From Bifidobacterium panos (lineage in GTDB: Bacteria > Actinomycetota > Actinomycetes > Actinomycetales > Bifidobacteriaceae), in the NCBI RefSeq assembly GCF_012932445.1, contig NZ_JAAIIJ010000009.1, positions 1-37,800 on the forward strand: DNA of 37,800 nucleotides, read 5' to 3'. Made by a program: the position numbers and the translations under genes. Each line of letters begins with the position of its first letter. The stretch's first letter is position 1. Shown piece by piece: positions 14,901-22,902 of the stretch. The notes under the pieces were generated by a model. That model did not search any database and was not told the DNA's origin. It worked only from the letters and a program-made list of their open reading frames with translations.

Positions 14901-17743
14901 AGCTCGGCGACGACGGCAAATGGCAGACGGTCATCGACCCGGACGAGACCAACAAGACCGGCGCGGACGCGTTGACGTTCCTCGACGGTGACCAGGTCGC
15001 CAGCGTGGTCAACGGCACCATCGCCAACGATTTGGTCAAGGTCACCGACATCACCCTGACCGACGACTACACGAACGCGGACTACATCTGGGATTTGACT
15101 TCCGACACGTCGAAGATCCGCGTGTACGAGGCCGACGCGACCACCGACGCGAAGTCCAGCGTTTCGGACATCGCCAACAAGGGCAAGGACGTGACCTCGA
15201 GTTTCGACATCAAGGTCGAGGGCACGAAGGTGACCGCCACCGCGAAGGCCGAATACCGCGCGGCGCAGGTCGGGTTGAAATCCCCGAAGCAGATCACCCT
15301 GTTGCTGCCGGGTGTCATTAACTTCGCGAACGGCAAGGGCGCGGCCCAGGTGCGCAAGGACTTCAAGAAGGCCGCGAACGCGGAGGTCACGTTCTGCACG
15401 GCGGCGGACGGCACGAAGCTGACCAACAAGGCCAGCGAGAAGGTCAACAACGAGACCCAGAACACGAACGAACCGTACATCTGCGGTTATATCCCGCCGA
15501 ATCCGAAGAACGTGGAGGCCGAAGCGTCTCAGGGTGGCGACCACGAGGACATCAACGGCAAGGTTGTGTTCCCCGGCCAGAAGGTCGAGTACACGCTGAC
15601 CACCCAGCCGACGCTGCCCACCAGCCTTGCCTACAAGGTCAAGACCGTCGGGTTCGTGGATTCCTACGATGAGTATCTGACTCCGGACAAGCAGACGTTG
15701 GAGCTGACGGACTTGAGCACCGGTCTTCCGGTCAGCAAGAAGAAGTACACGACCAAGTGGGACGATGCCAAGCACACGTTCACGGTGACCATCACCGGCG
15801 CGAAACTGCTCGAACAGTGGAAGGCCGGCGGCACGCCTCGCTTGCTGGTGCGTTTCGAGGGCACCGTAAGCAAGGATGTGCCCGCGACGAAGAACGAGTT
15901 CACGAATCAGTATGAACTGGTTATCAACAACTCGATCACCCCGTCGAACGAGGTCTACAACGACCCGCCCGACATCACCCCTGAAAAGGCGGACATGTCT
16001 TCGAAGGACGCGACCATTTCGATTGACGGCAAGACCTTGCTGTTGGGCGAGACCGGTAATTACGTGGTCACCCTGGACGCGAAGAACATCACCGAGGACA
16101 ACACCGCATACAAGGTGCAGCGCTTGGGCATGGTCGATGACTTCGACGACGAGTATCTGAGCGTCGACCAGACGAAGATCGAGGTGTTGGGCGCGGACGG
16201 CAAGGACGTGACCGGCAAGTTCAACGTCCAGTTGAAGGACGGCGTGGTCTACGTGTTCGCCAAGACCGTGGACACCGAGATCCCCGCCACGGGCGAAACC
16301 GTCAAGGGCGACCCGCAGCCGACCGACCTGAAGGCGTACAGCGAGAAGACGCTCGACCCGTTGAAGGACCCGTCGATCGACCAGAACCTGCTGGGCCAGC
16401 AGTACCAGGTGATCCTGCCGTACACGGTGGTCAAGGTCACGGACGGTTACGTGGTGAAGAACACCGCTACCCAGATCACCAACGACCGCAAGGACGTGAC
16501 GAACACGGTGAGCAATCCGTTGAAGCCGATTAACCCGTCCAAGGATGTGACCGTCAAGGTTGATGGCGAGAGTATGAACGGCAAGAGCGTGTACAAGGAT
16601 CGCCTGTTCCTGTACCAGTTGGATTCGTCCGTGGTGCCGGCGAACCGCGCCTACCAGGATGTGGCCGATTGGACAGTCAGCGACCAGCTCGACCCGGAGT
16701 ATGACCAGTACACGGGCAACTGGGCCGTGTACGCCGCGGCCGACCTGTACAAGGACGGCAAGGTGTTGGCCAAGAAGGGCGACAAGCTGGCGGGCAAGAA
16801 CTTCGACAGCTCGAAGTTCGGTGGCGACCTGTTCACCGCCACGTCCAGCGACAAGGGACTGGTCACTATCAAGGCCACCGACGCGTATCTGAAGCTTGTG
16901 AGCGCGGACGGTGCGCATGAGGCCGGTTGGCGCGCGCACATCCAGTGCAGGCGCGTGAAGTTCACCGAACGCCACGAGAACCAGTTCGCCGAACGGTTCA
17001 ACGGCGTGGACCGCGAGTCGAACATCGTGTGGACGAAGACCCCGGATCTGACCCCGTCGATCAGCGTCGAGAAGTGGGACACGAAGTCCGGCTTCCCCGA
17101 CGGCGACCGTGATGACACCAAGGACGCGCTGACCGTGACCGGTGACACGGATATCACGTTCACAATCACCAACACGTCCAAGACGGACGAGGAGAGCGGT
17201 GAGGGTGCGGTCTTCCAGGTCAGGGATCTCGAGCTTGAGGATTCCACGGTCGCCGGCGACGGCACTGTGACCGACCTGAAGTACCCGGACAACTGGGACA
17301 CCTTGGTCTTGAAGCCCGGGGAGAGCGTGGATGTGCATGGCACCCTCAAGGGCGTCACCGAGAAGCACACCGATCGCGCCAAGGTCTCCGGCACCCCGTT
17401 GGTGAGTTGCCCGGTGGAGGAATCCGACCCGTTCGTGGAAGGCAAGAAGACCGACGACAAGACCGACAAGACCGACGGCAAGTCCGATGACAAGTCCGAC
17501 CAGTCCGATGACGACGGCAAGTCCGACAAGCAGATCAAGACCGTCACCATCGACGGCCAAACCTACTGCGCGGACACCAGGGTCGAGTCCGACCCGGACG
17601 ACTGGTCGGGCAAGTCCGAACCTCTCGCCCGGACGGGCGCGGGCGTCGCGTGGTTCGCGGGGATCGTGATCCTGCTGGCCGTATGCGGCCTGGTCACGAA
17701 CGCCGTCTACTTCCAGGTGTGCAAGCGGCGTCACGCCGCCTGA
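11945..17743 (+). CDS. Large LAXTG-anchored surface adhesin with repeats
   Basis: 1932-aa wall-anchored protein. A signal peptide covers residues 1-31 (cut after ASA). After a unique N-terminal region come repeated Ig-like/isopeptide-type modules starting near residues 472, 644, 809, 976, 1187, 1351, 1535 and 1706. Several end in an ASEKWNN..TNDPPV-type linker and a PDK.W start. Modules at 1187 and 1351 (VDSYDEYL, VDDFDDEYL) resemble the C2 domains of antigen I/II adhesins. Modules 644 and 809 are a recent 498-bp tandem duplication. A Lys/Asp-rich spacer precedes the sorting signal LARTG (1894-1898), a hydrophobic helix and KRRHAA. LAXTG motifs are known substrates of class E sortases; no sortase gene is here. 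The ligand is unknown. The ribosome site is strong. Confidence 0.88.
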   Translation: MSVKLRRWMAVLMALVASMALLVAATPRASAGDGGGKGEDGGGGDKPADMSVVWKVKDSWAATNAGVRAALTEMGYSVNEGDTDADTVINNSINAANAECVASYTGTDSADCRLVGVGVAIGDGKWWAANHVDVKDTWTTAFKTATENKTYTYNGTTWNVDTQWTDKKGTRSVSKLAESSVDSKLDASLRVIVLAKDQPAPPNYTLTGSTEASSGVTTAGQTGAVHDKLTLSRSGSSIAEDVSGKVTLHWKGVDGTALEAKKDFTAPNEGTSDLPEFWACDLKADWKVWPAGKYWFDVAIPQTSKMSAGLDLYGENEASESWNVATPPPSKDLTAADGSAVTDANRQLASGSLYTAHVRAQSNAATHLWLYDTIDTKDVWIGAVDKDDLSKVTVSDPSGKTVAAAVSVDDSEAGKRIVKARVDNTVPGQYVLNVPQAAKPTGKDYTIKDDSKVCYGGDNNTCQVGDSREVSKITPDPNKVWVLDAKGALTASDPDKTNNKGSDTKTFVTGDSIGAVVNGRIPGHLLNPFTSYSITDDWSDSAKWIDWNHKDQVKVYVDGKDETSNFDIAIDTAKHTTTATAKSSFLLKTAMGTKDRPVKLYIGGIIYKAPSVEYAVTEKKLTNSASEKWNNESKPTNDPPVWVRNPKPDKIWSADQTQASTASDSAWSNKVNADTHTFVPQDDFSVTVNGTLPKNLAANMTAYELGDDFSASAKYANFDSSTVRVTIDGKEATSSFDVHKEGNKIWVTGKQSLLGASANQSADRKVRVTIKGTFKEGVISAGQEASMTNGCWEKWNNQDITGNDPPVLVRLPKPDKTWSADQTQAASASDSAWKNNVNADTHTFVQQDDFGVTVNGTLPKNLAANMTAYELGDDFSASAKYVDLDAATVAVTIDGKEATSSFDVHKENNKVWVSAKQSLLGTTINQANDRKVRVTIKGLFKKGMLSAGQKASMTNGVWEKWNRQTITGNNPPVKEWSPNPDKSWIKLGDDGKWQTVIDPDETNKTGADALTFLDGDQVASVVNGTIANDLVKVTDITLTDDYTNADYIWDLTSDTSKIRVYEADATTDAKSSVSDIANKGKDVTSSFDIKVEGTKVTATAKAEYRAAQVGLKSPKQITLLLPGVINFANGKGAAQVRKDFKKAANAEVTFCTAADGTKLTNKASEKVNNETQNTNEPYICGYIPPNPKNVEAEASQGGDHEDINGKVVFPGQKVEYTLTTQPTLPTSLAYKVKTVGFVDSYDEYLTPDKQTLELTDLSTGLPVSKKKYTTKWDDAKHTFTVTITGAKLLEQWKAGGTPRLLVRFEGTVSKDVPATKNEFTNQYELVINNSITPSNEVYNDPPDITPEKADMSSKDATISIDGKTLLLGETGNYVVTLDAKNITEDNTAYKVQRLGMVDDFDDEYLSVDQTKIEVLGADGKDVTGKFNVQLKDGVVYVFAKTVDTEIPATGETVKGDPQPTDLKAYSEKTLDPLKDPSIDQNLLGQQYQVILPYTVVKVTDGYVVKNTATQITNDRKDVTNTVSNPLKPINPSKDVTVKVDGESMNGKSVYKDRLFLYQLDSSVVPANRAYQDVADWTVSDQLDPEYDQYTGNWAVYAAADLYKDGKVLAKKGDKLAGKNFDSSKFGGDLFTATSSDKGLVTIKATDAYLKLVSADGAHEAGWRAHIQCRRVKFTERHENQFAERFNGVDRESNIVWTKTPDLTPSISVEKWDTKSGFPDGDRDDTKDALTVTGDTDITFTITNTSKTDEESGEGAVFQVRDLELEDSTVAGDGTVTDLKYPDNWDTLVLKPGESVDVHGTLKGVTEKHTDRAKVSGTPLVSCPVEESDPFVEGKKTDDKTDKTDGKSDDKSDQSDDDGKSDKQIKTVTIDGQTYCADTRVESDPDDWSGKSEPLARTGAGVAWFAGIVILLAVCGLVTNAVYFQVCKRRHAA

Positions 17744-17770
17744 CAAAGCGCAGACCACGCGGTATGGCAA

Positions 17771-17806
17771 AAGGGCGGGCAGACATTCACCCGTAGCCCG
17801 CCCCTT
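17771..17806 (+). terminator. Terminator/attenuator between the two surface genes
   Basis: AAGGGCGGGC (17771-17780) pairs with GCCCGCCCCTT (17796-17806, one imperfect position), followed by GCTTTTA. It should end or attenuate transcription from the first surface gene, so the second may have lower or separate expression. Confidence 0.7.
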
Positions 17807-17836
17807 GCTTTTAGAAACTTCAACAAGGAGACGAAA

Positions 17837-20230
17837 ATGAGAAACACGATCATAAAAACCACCCGCCGGAAAACATGGCAGCGACTATTGGCGGGACTGT
17901 CCGCCCTGCTTGTAATGGCCGCGCTCTGCCCGACGAGCGCTACCCCCGCTCAAGCGGCGGACGGGCCGGGGACACTCCACCGTGGTCCCACCTTCGGTGG
18001 CGATATCGAAAAGTACGATGTTCGCACCATCACGTTCCAGAACAGCATTCCCACCAAGGGGACGTGTTGGGATGCCGGCCTCGGCAACACCACCACCAAC
18101 GTGCCGGACGGTTCCGTGAGGGGTTGCGCGACCGCAAGCAGCGTTGACTCCAGCATGTGGGACGTGGTGTACGGCGCGGACGGCGCATACCCGAGGTTCC
18201 CCACGGTTTCGTTCATGCTGTTCGACAGGATCCCCAGGCTTGTCTCCATCAACAACCTCGACAAGATCGACACGTCCAATGTGACGAACATGGGCGAAAT
18301 GTTCTGGAATTGCTGGTCGTTGACGGAATTGGACGTGACGAAGTTCAACACCTCCAACGTCGTGTACATGCACGAAATGTTCAAAGGTTCCGACTCGTTG
18401 GCGAAACTGGATGTGTCAAACTTCGACACGCGGAACGTGATAAGCATGAGCAGCATGTTCCGCGACTGCAAGTCGTTGACGAAACTGGACGTGTCGAAGT
18501 GGAACACGTCGAACGTGACGAACATGTACGACATGTTCTGCAGTTCGGGGCTGACGGAACTGGACTTGTCGAACTTCGACACGTCGAAGGTGACGAATAT
18601 GAGCTACATGTTCTCCCACTGCAAGTCGTTGGTGTCGTTGGACGTGTCGAGCTTCGACACGTCGAATGTGACGAAAATCGGCTACATGCTTAACAGTCTT
18701 TCCAAGCTGCAGGAGTTGAAGCTGGGAAAGAATTTCACTCAACAGCCCGGTATTGCGGGATATAACGACGACTGGACGGCGGGAGCGAAGGGAGGGCCTA
18801 ATCTGGGTGAGCCCGACGGTTCGGCCGCGCGTACGGGGTATACGAATATCCAGAAGTGGCGCAATATGGGCACGGGTGAGTCGTATGATTCGGCGTCGCT
18901 TATTCCGGGGGGTGCCGCCGCGACGTATACGCCGTTCAAGCCGATTGAATACAAGGTGCAGTTCGATAAGAACGTGGCTGATGCAGCGGGTTCAATGGAA
19001 GCCCAGTCGTTCACGTATGACAAGGAGCAGACGCTGAGTGCGAACGGGCTTACGCGTACCGGTTACACGCTCGCCGGGTGGAACACGAAGGCGGACGGCA
19101 AAGGCACGTCGTACACGAACGGCCAGTCGGTGAAAAACCTGACGGCCACGGCCGGCGGCACGGTCACCCTGTACGCCCAGTGGGAGGGGAGCACGACTTC
19201 AATCACGTTCGACCCGAACGGCGGCACCGGCAGCATGTCGCCCGTCACCGGCAAGGTCGGCGAGCAGTGCAAGCTCACCTCCAATAGTTTTACGCGCGAA
19301 GGTTACACGTTTGCCGGGTGGAACACCAAGGCGGACGGCAAAGGGACCGCGTATGCGGACGGCGCGACCATTCCCTGCCCCGCGACATCCCTGACCGTTT
19401 ACGCGCAGTGGACGGCGAACGCCAGCAAGCTCACCTACAACGCGAACGGCGGCACTGGTTCCATGTCGGACACGACGGGTGCGACCGGCCAGAAAGTCAC
19501 CGTCAGCGACAACAAGTTCACGCGCGATGGCTACGGGTTCGCCGGGTGGAACACGAAGGCGGATGGTTCGGGCGATGCGATTACGCCCGGCAGCCAGTTC
19601 ACGCTGAAAGCCCAGCCGACCGTCGTGTACGCGCAGTGGAAGGCGCTTCCGTCGTCCATCACCTATAAGGCGAATCGTGACAAGGCGACGGGCAACACGC
19701 CCGACACGACCGGCGTGACCGGCCAGCAGGTCACCGTCAGCGCGAATGGCTACAAGGTGGACGGCTGGACGTTCACCGGGTGGAACACGAAGGCGGATGG
19801 TTCGGGTGACAGCGTCGCGCCCGGTAGCAAGTTCACGTTGAAGCCCACCCCGACAACCGTGTACGCGCAATGGTCGGCGAATTCCGCGGCTACCAAGCCC
19901 GACACGACCACCGGCACCGGTGAAGGCACTACGTCTGCGGGCACCACGCCGACGGACACCACGCCGGCTGGCACTACACCCACGGATACTACGCCTGCGG
20001 CCACCACGCCGGCGGGCACGGCACCCGCGGATACCACTCCTGCGGACGCTACCCCCGCGGATACCGCACCCGCGGACACAGCAACATCGGCGGACGCAGC
20101 AACAACACCCGCCGCGCCGCTCGCCCAAACCGGTGCGACCGCCAGCACCGTCGCCCTCATAGGCGCGCTGCTGGTCTGCCTCGCCGCCGGACTGTGCCTC
20201 CTCGCCCGCAGCAGGCGGCATGGGAAGTGA
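17837..20230 (+). CDS. BspA-type LRR / InlB B-repeat LAXTG surface protein
   Basis: 797-aa wall protein. It has a signal peptide at 1-40 (cut after AQA) and a BspA-family leucine-rich block at about 142-300 with 25-residue units of the form FDTSNVTNM..MF..C.SL..LD. Four InlB/Listeria-Bacteroides B-repeats follow at about 370-680 (each with GWNTKADG.G and YAQW). Next is a Thr/Pro/Ala repeat stalk at about 690-760, then the sorting signal LAQTG (763-767) with a hydrophobic helix and RSRRHGK. BspA-type proteins bind host or bacterial surfaces; the target here is unknown. It starts 93 bp after the first surface gene, with ribosome site AAGGAG. The periodic LRR and stalk DNA could change length by slippage. 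Confidence 0.88.
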   Translation: MRNTIIKTTRRKTWQRLLAGLSALLVMAALCPTSATPAQAADGPGTLHRGPTFGGDIEKYDVRTITFQNSIPTKGTCWDAGLGNTTTNVPDGSVRGCATASSVDSSMWDVVYGADGAYPRFPTVSFMLFDRIPRLVSINNLDKIDTSNVTNMGEMFWNCWSLTELDVTKFNTSNVVYMHEMFKGSDSLAKLDVSNFDTRNVISMSSMFRDCKSLTKLDVSKWNTSNVTNMYDMFCSSGLTELDLSNFDTSKVTNMSYMFSHCKSLVSLDVSSFDTSNVTKIGYMLNSLSKLQELKLGKNFTQQPGIAGYNDDWTAGAKGGPNLGEPDGSAARTGYTNIQKWRNMGTGESYDSASLIPGGAAATYTPFKPIEYKVQFDKNVADAAGSMEAQSFTYDKEQTLSANGLTRTGYTLAGWNTKADGKGTSYTNGQSVKNLTATAGGTVTLYAQWEGSTTSITFDPNGGTGSMSPVTGKVGEQCKLTSNSFTREGYTFAGWNTKADGKGTAYADGATIPCPATSLTVYAQWTANASKLTYNANGGTGSMSDTTGATGQKVTVSDNKFTRDGYGFAGWNTKADGSGDAITPGSQFTLKAQPTVVYAQWKALPSSITYKANRDKATGNTPDTTGVTGQQVTVSANGYKVDGWTFTGWNTKADGSGDSVAPGSKFTLKPTPTTVYAQWSANSAATKPDTTTGTGEGTTSAGTTPTDTTPAGTTPTDTTPAATTPAGTAPADTTPADATPADTAPADTATSADAATTPAAPLAQTGATASTVALIGALLVCLAAGLCLLARSRRHGK

Positions 20231-20250
20231 CTCGAGAGAAAGGACACGCC

Positions 20251-20727
20251 ATGGAAAACGGAAGGTTCACGAAGGAAGAACGAGGGCACCTCGAATCCCT
20301 CGACGCGGTGGAGCGCGTGTACGACACGCACATCATGTACAACGACAAGTTCAAATGCGAGTTCATGCGCCGCTACAATGCGGGCGAGAAGCCCGGCGCG
20401 ATCTTCGCGTCCGCCGGCATGCCGGCCCGGCTGATCGGCTACAAGCGCATCGAACGCGCGACTTACCGCTGGAAGGAGGCCGAACGGCGCGGCGTGCTCG
20501 ACTTGGCGGGCTCGCCCGAGACGTGCGGCGACGGGCGCAAGTGCCAAGCGCGTCAGGACAAACGCCGCGCGGTGGAAAGGCAGCGGGTCATGGGGAAACG
20601 CGACGAGGAATACTACAGGGAGAGGATCCGCGAACTGCAGGCCGAGGTGGAGCTTTTAAAAGCCGAAAACTCGTTCTCGTCCGGGCCGCGGGCGGGCATG
20701 GTGCCTGCCGCCGGGCTTGCCGCCTGA
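20251..20727 (+). CDS. HTH / coiled-coil protein, IS3 OrfA-like (HTH2)
   Basis: 158-aa paralogue of the protein at 492-845. It keeps FMRRYNAGEKPGAIFASAGM and GYKRIERATYRWK, has an extra cysteine-containing linker (about 85-115), and ends in a coiled-coil segment (RIRELQAEVELLKAENSF) that closely resembles the leucine zipper of IS3 OrfA proteins. No OrfB follows. It starts 20 bp after the second surface gene, with GAGAAAGG upstream, so it is probably cotranscribed. The direct repeat TGATGTG begins on the base after its stop codon. It may regulate the surface genes or be a transposase relic; both are inference. Confidence 0.7.
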   Translation: MENGRFTKEERGHLESLDAVERVYDTHIMYNDKFKCEFMRRYNAGEKPGAIFASAGMPARLIGYKRIERATYRWKEAERRGVLDLAGSPETCGDGRKCQARQDKRRAVERQRVMGKRDEEYYRERIRELQAEVELLKAENSFSSGPRAGMVPAAGLAA

Positions 20728-20755
20728 TGATGTGACTAAGTAGCCGAATGATGTG
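20728..20755. repeat. Short direct repeat after HTH2 stop codon
   Basis: TGATGTG at 20728-20734 and 20749-20755, spaced 21 bp, each followed by a purine-rich segment and CCGA. The 21-bp spacing equals the first spacing of the array after HTH1. Confidence 0.5.
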
Positions 20756-20783
20756 GCCGAGCCGGACGATTGCCGGTTCGGCC
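20755..20783 (+). terminator. Hairpin, possible terminator after HTH2
   Basis: GGCCGAGCCGG (20755-20765) pairs with CCGGTTCGGCC (20773-20783) with one mismatch. No good T-run follows (GCATTTCC). 20784-20922 holds no gene apart from the endolysin ribosome site. Confidence 0.5.
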
Positions 20784-20922
20784 GCATTTCCCGTAGACGA
20801 CGTGCCGCACCTTAAGTCTCGATACTCGCGCCTTGTAAGGGTGTATGCGCCCGTTTTTTACCCCGGTAAGATTGGCCGGAACTTTTCCACGCGCGAAGGA
20901 GTGGAAAGGAGGCTTAATGTAA

Positions 20923-21900
20923 ATGACTCTTCAGGGTATCGACATCTCAAGCGCGCAGACGGGCATTGATTTGTCCGCCGTTCCTTGCGATTTCGTGATT
21001 GTCAAGGCGACGCAGGGCACTGGCTATATCAATCCCGACTGTGCGCGCGCAGTTGAGCAAGCGCGGGGTTTGGACAAGCTGTTCGGCGTCTATCACTACA
21101 TTGGTGGCGGCGACGCCGTGGGTGAGGCCAATTATTTCGTTGACAACTGTCAGGGCTGGGTTGGCAAGGGTGTCTTGGCTCTCGATTGGGAGTCCGACGA
21201 AAATAGCGCGTGGGGGGACGAATCCTATTTGGATGCCGTGGTTAGTCAGGTCGTTGCGCGCACAGGCATTCCGCCGATGATTTATGTGGAGGAGAGCCGT
21301 TACGGCCCGGTCAGGTCTGTGGCTGATCGGCATAACTGTGGTATGTGGGTTGCCGAATACGCTTCGGAGAACGCCACCGGCTATCAGGACACCCCGTGGA
21401 ACGAGGGGACTTACGAGTGCGCCATCCGTCAGTACACTTCCAGTGGTCAGCTCAATGGTTGGGGTGAGAATCTCGATTTGAATAAATTCTATGGCGACCG
21501 CAGCGCTTGGAATCGCTATGCCACAGGCGGTGCGAATATGAATGCTGCCCCGTCTGCCCCGACGCCGGCTCCGGCTCCGGCCCCGGCCCAGAGTGGCACC
21601 ACCTACACCGTGCAACCCGGCGACACCCTGTCCGCCATTGCCGCGCGCTTCGGTGTGTCCATCGGCGACATCAGCGGTTATCGCTCCGGCAATCCGAACC
21701 TCATCTTCCCCGGAGAAGTGCTGACCATCAGCGGCGCGAGAGGCGGTGCCAATGCCAGCACCACCTACACGGTGCAGCCCGGCGACACCCTCAGCGGCAT
21801 CGCCGCCAAGTTTGGCACCTCGTGGCAGCACCTGCAGCAGATCAACGGCATAGCTGACGCAAACCTCATCTATCCCGGACAAACTCTCATCATTAACTAA
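20923..21900 (+). CDS. GH25 endolysin with two LysM domains
   Basis: 325-aa peptidoglycan muramidase. The GH25 domain spans about 1-200 with GIDISSAQTGID at the start (Asp6) and the active-site LALDWES (Asp88, Glu90). A Pro/Ala linker follows. Two LysM domains (about 226-270 and 281-325), each starting TYTVQPGDTLS, bind the glycan. There is no signal peptide, as in phage endolysins that exit through a holin, and a holin gene follows 10 bp downstream. The ribosome site AAAGGAGG is strong. It is probably a prophage relic or a captured lysis cassette. Confidence 0.92.
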   Translation: MTLQGIDISSAQTGIDLSAVPCDFVIVKATQGTGYINPDCARAVEQARGLDKLFGVYHYIGGGDAVGEANYFVDNCQGWVGKGVLALDWESDENSAWGDESYLDAVVSQVVARTGIPPMIYVEESRYGPVRSVADRHNCGMWVAEYASENATGYQDTPWNEGTYECAIRQYTSSGQLNGWGENLDLNKFYGDRSAWNRYATGGANMNAAPSAPTPAPAPAPAQSGTTYTVQPGDTLSAIAARFGVSIGDISGYRSGNPNLIFPGEVLTISGARGGANASTTYTVQPGDTLSGIAAKFGTSWQHLQQINGIADANLIYPGQTLIIN

Positions 21901-21910
21901 AGGAGCAACT

Positions 21911-22417
21911 ATGGCGAAACGCAAAAACACCAATCGCGAAAACACTAGTACTGCTGATACCAACACCGCAGACACCGGCACTGCGGATGCCCACACTACA
22001 GAAGTCAGCACTCTAGCCACCGTTGACCCAACCGACAAGAAGGTCTCCGTCCAGACCATCGCCGAACTCGGCGCACCAGCTCCCGAGGCCCGGGGCACGG
22101 CGGATGCAGTTGGCATGAGCGCCGTCAGTCCGCAGCCCACTAGCCCGCAGCCCACTAGCCCGGATGTCGCGGACGGTTACGCAGGTGCCCAGATTCTCAA
22201 CTGGTTCCTGCCGGAAAAGCTGTATCAAATGCTCAAATGGCTCACCCTCACCGTTCTGCCCGCGCTGGCCGTGCTGGTCGGTTCGATCGGCCCTGTGTGG
22301 AGCTTGCCTCACTCCCACGCCATCATCACCACCATCTCCGCCGTCTCGCTGTTCCTCGGCTCGATAATTGGCATAAGCGAAATAAAAGCCCGGATCCTCT
22401 CGCCGCCCAACCCCTAA
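21911..22417 (+). CDS. Phage-type holin
   Basis: 168-aa membrane protein with two hydrophobic helices, at about 107-127 (LTLTVLPALAVLVGSIGPVW) and 136-156 (IITTISAVSLFLGSIIGIS). This matches small holins paired with GH25 endolysins in actinobacterial phages (Dp-1-like by appearance). The first 95 residues form a Thr/Ala/Asp-rich, low-complexity tail that is longer than usual. Its ribosome site AAAGGAG overlaps the end of the endolysin gene, so the two form one lysis cassette. Confidence 0.8.
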   Translation: MAKRKNTNRENTSTADTNTADTGTADAHTTEVSTLATVDPTDKKVSVQTIAELGAPAPEARGTADAVGMSAVSPQPTSPQPTSPDVADGYAGAQILNWFLPEKLYQMLKWLTLTVLPALAVLVGSIGPVWSLPHSHAIITTISAVSLFLGSIIGISEIKARILSPPNP

Positions 22418-22438
22418 ACAACCCAATCCTGAACGGTG

Positions 22439-22471
22439 ATGTCCGCTCGAAAGCGCGGCACGAGAGGACAT
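22439..22471 (+). terminator. Hairpin after lysis cassette
   Basis: ATGTCCGCTCG (22439-22449) pairs with CGAGAGGACAT (22461-22471), with one mismatch. It lies 22 bp after the holin stop codon and has no T-run, so termination is uncertain. The remaining bases to the tRNA show no gene. Confidence 0.4.
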
Positions 22472-22562
22472 GTCGAAGTCGGTTTCGGCCAACTGGTCAG
22501 CGGTTTTGTCCAGATTCTGCCCGGTTCCGCGAAGAGCCGGCAATCGTGGCTCGGAAAACAAA

Positions 22563-22593
22563 AAAGCTAGGAATCGCTGGAATTCCTAGCTTT
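22563..22593 (-). terminator. Terminator of tRNA-fMet
   Basis: AAAGCTAGGAAT (22563-22574) and its perfect complement (22582-22593) form a 12-bp stem just past the tRNA 3' end. On the minus strand it is followed by a run of T. Confidence 0.85.
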
Positions 22594-22598
22594 GGCGT

Positions 22599-22675
22599 TG
22601 GTAGCGGGGCATGGATTTGAACCATGGACCTCTGGGTTATGAGCCCAGCGAGCTACCGAGCTGCTCCACCCCGCG
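22599..22675 (-). tRNA. tRNA-fMet (CAT), initiator
   Basis: 77-nt cloverleaf with CCA encoded. The anticodon stem-loop CTGGG-CTCATAA-CCCAG has anticodon CAT and the three consecutive G-C pairs typical of initiators. Position 1 (C) faces U72, an unpaired acceptor end also typical of initiators. The T-arm is CATGG-TTCAAAT-CCATG. Its 3' end faces the lysis cassette. Published bifidobacterial prophages integrate at tRNA-Met genes. Confidence 0.95.
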
Positions 22676-22822
22676 TCGGCTTGTCTAAAATGACAGCTTT
22701 ATCTACGATAGGCGCGCTGCCGCAGAAGTCAACCCCGGGCGTGTCGTTTTGCTGTGCGCGGAACTGTTCCGCGGCATCATTTCGCGTCAAGCCCCCATAA
22801 GGCATATACGCGGAACCGCCTT

Positions 22823-22864
22823 GTGAAACACTTCGTGAAACCACTGTGAAACCGTCCGTGAAAC
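22823..22864 (+). promoter_or_regulatory. Four phased GTGAAAC repeats upstream of metA
   Basis: GTGAAAC at 22823, 22835, 22846 and 22858, spaced 12, 11 and 12 bp, so all lie on nearly the same DNA face. They end 66 bp before the metA ATG. They are a likely operator array for a methionine-responsive regulator or activator; no regulator gene is adjacent. 22676-22822 shows no other feature. Confidence 0.6.
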
Positions 22865-22902
22865 AGTTTTGCAAGCTCCTCACGCGTTATAAGGCGCGAG
22901 GC

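Noticed and set aside
13409..17770. 1453-codon open frame opposite the large surface gene
   Set aside because: Valine/arginine/leucine-rich shadow frame of the repeat-containing adhesin; no start site or family signature.
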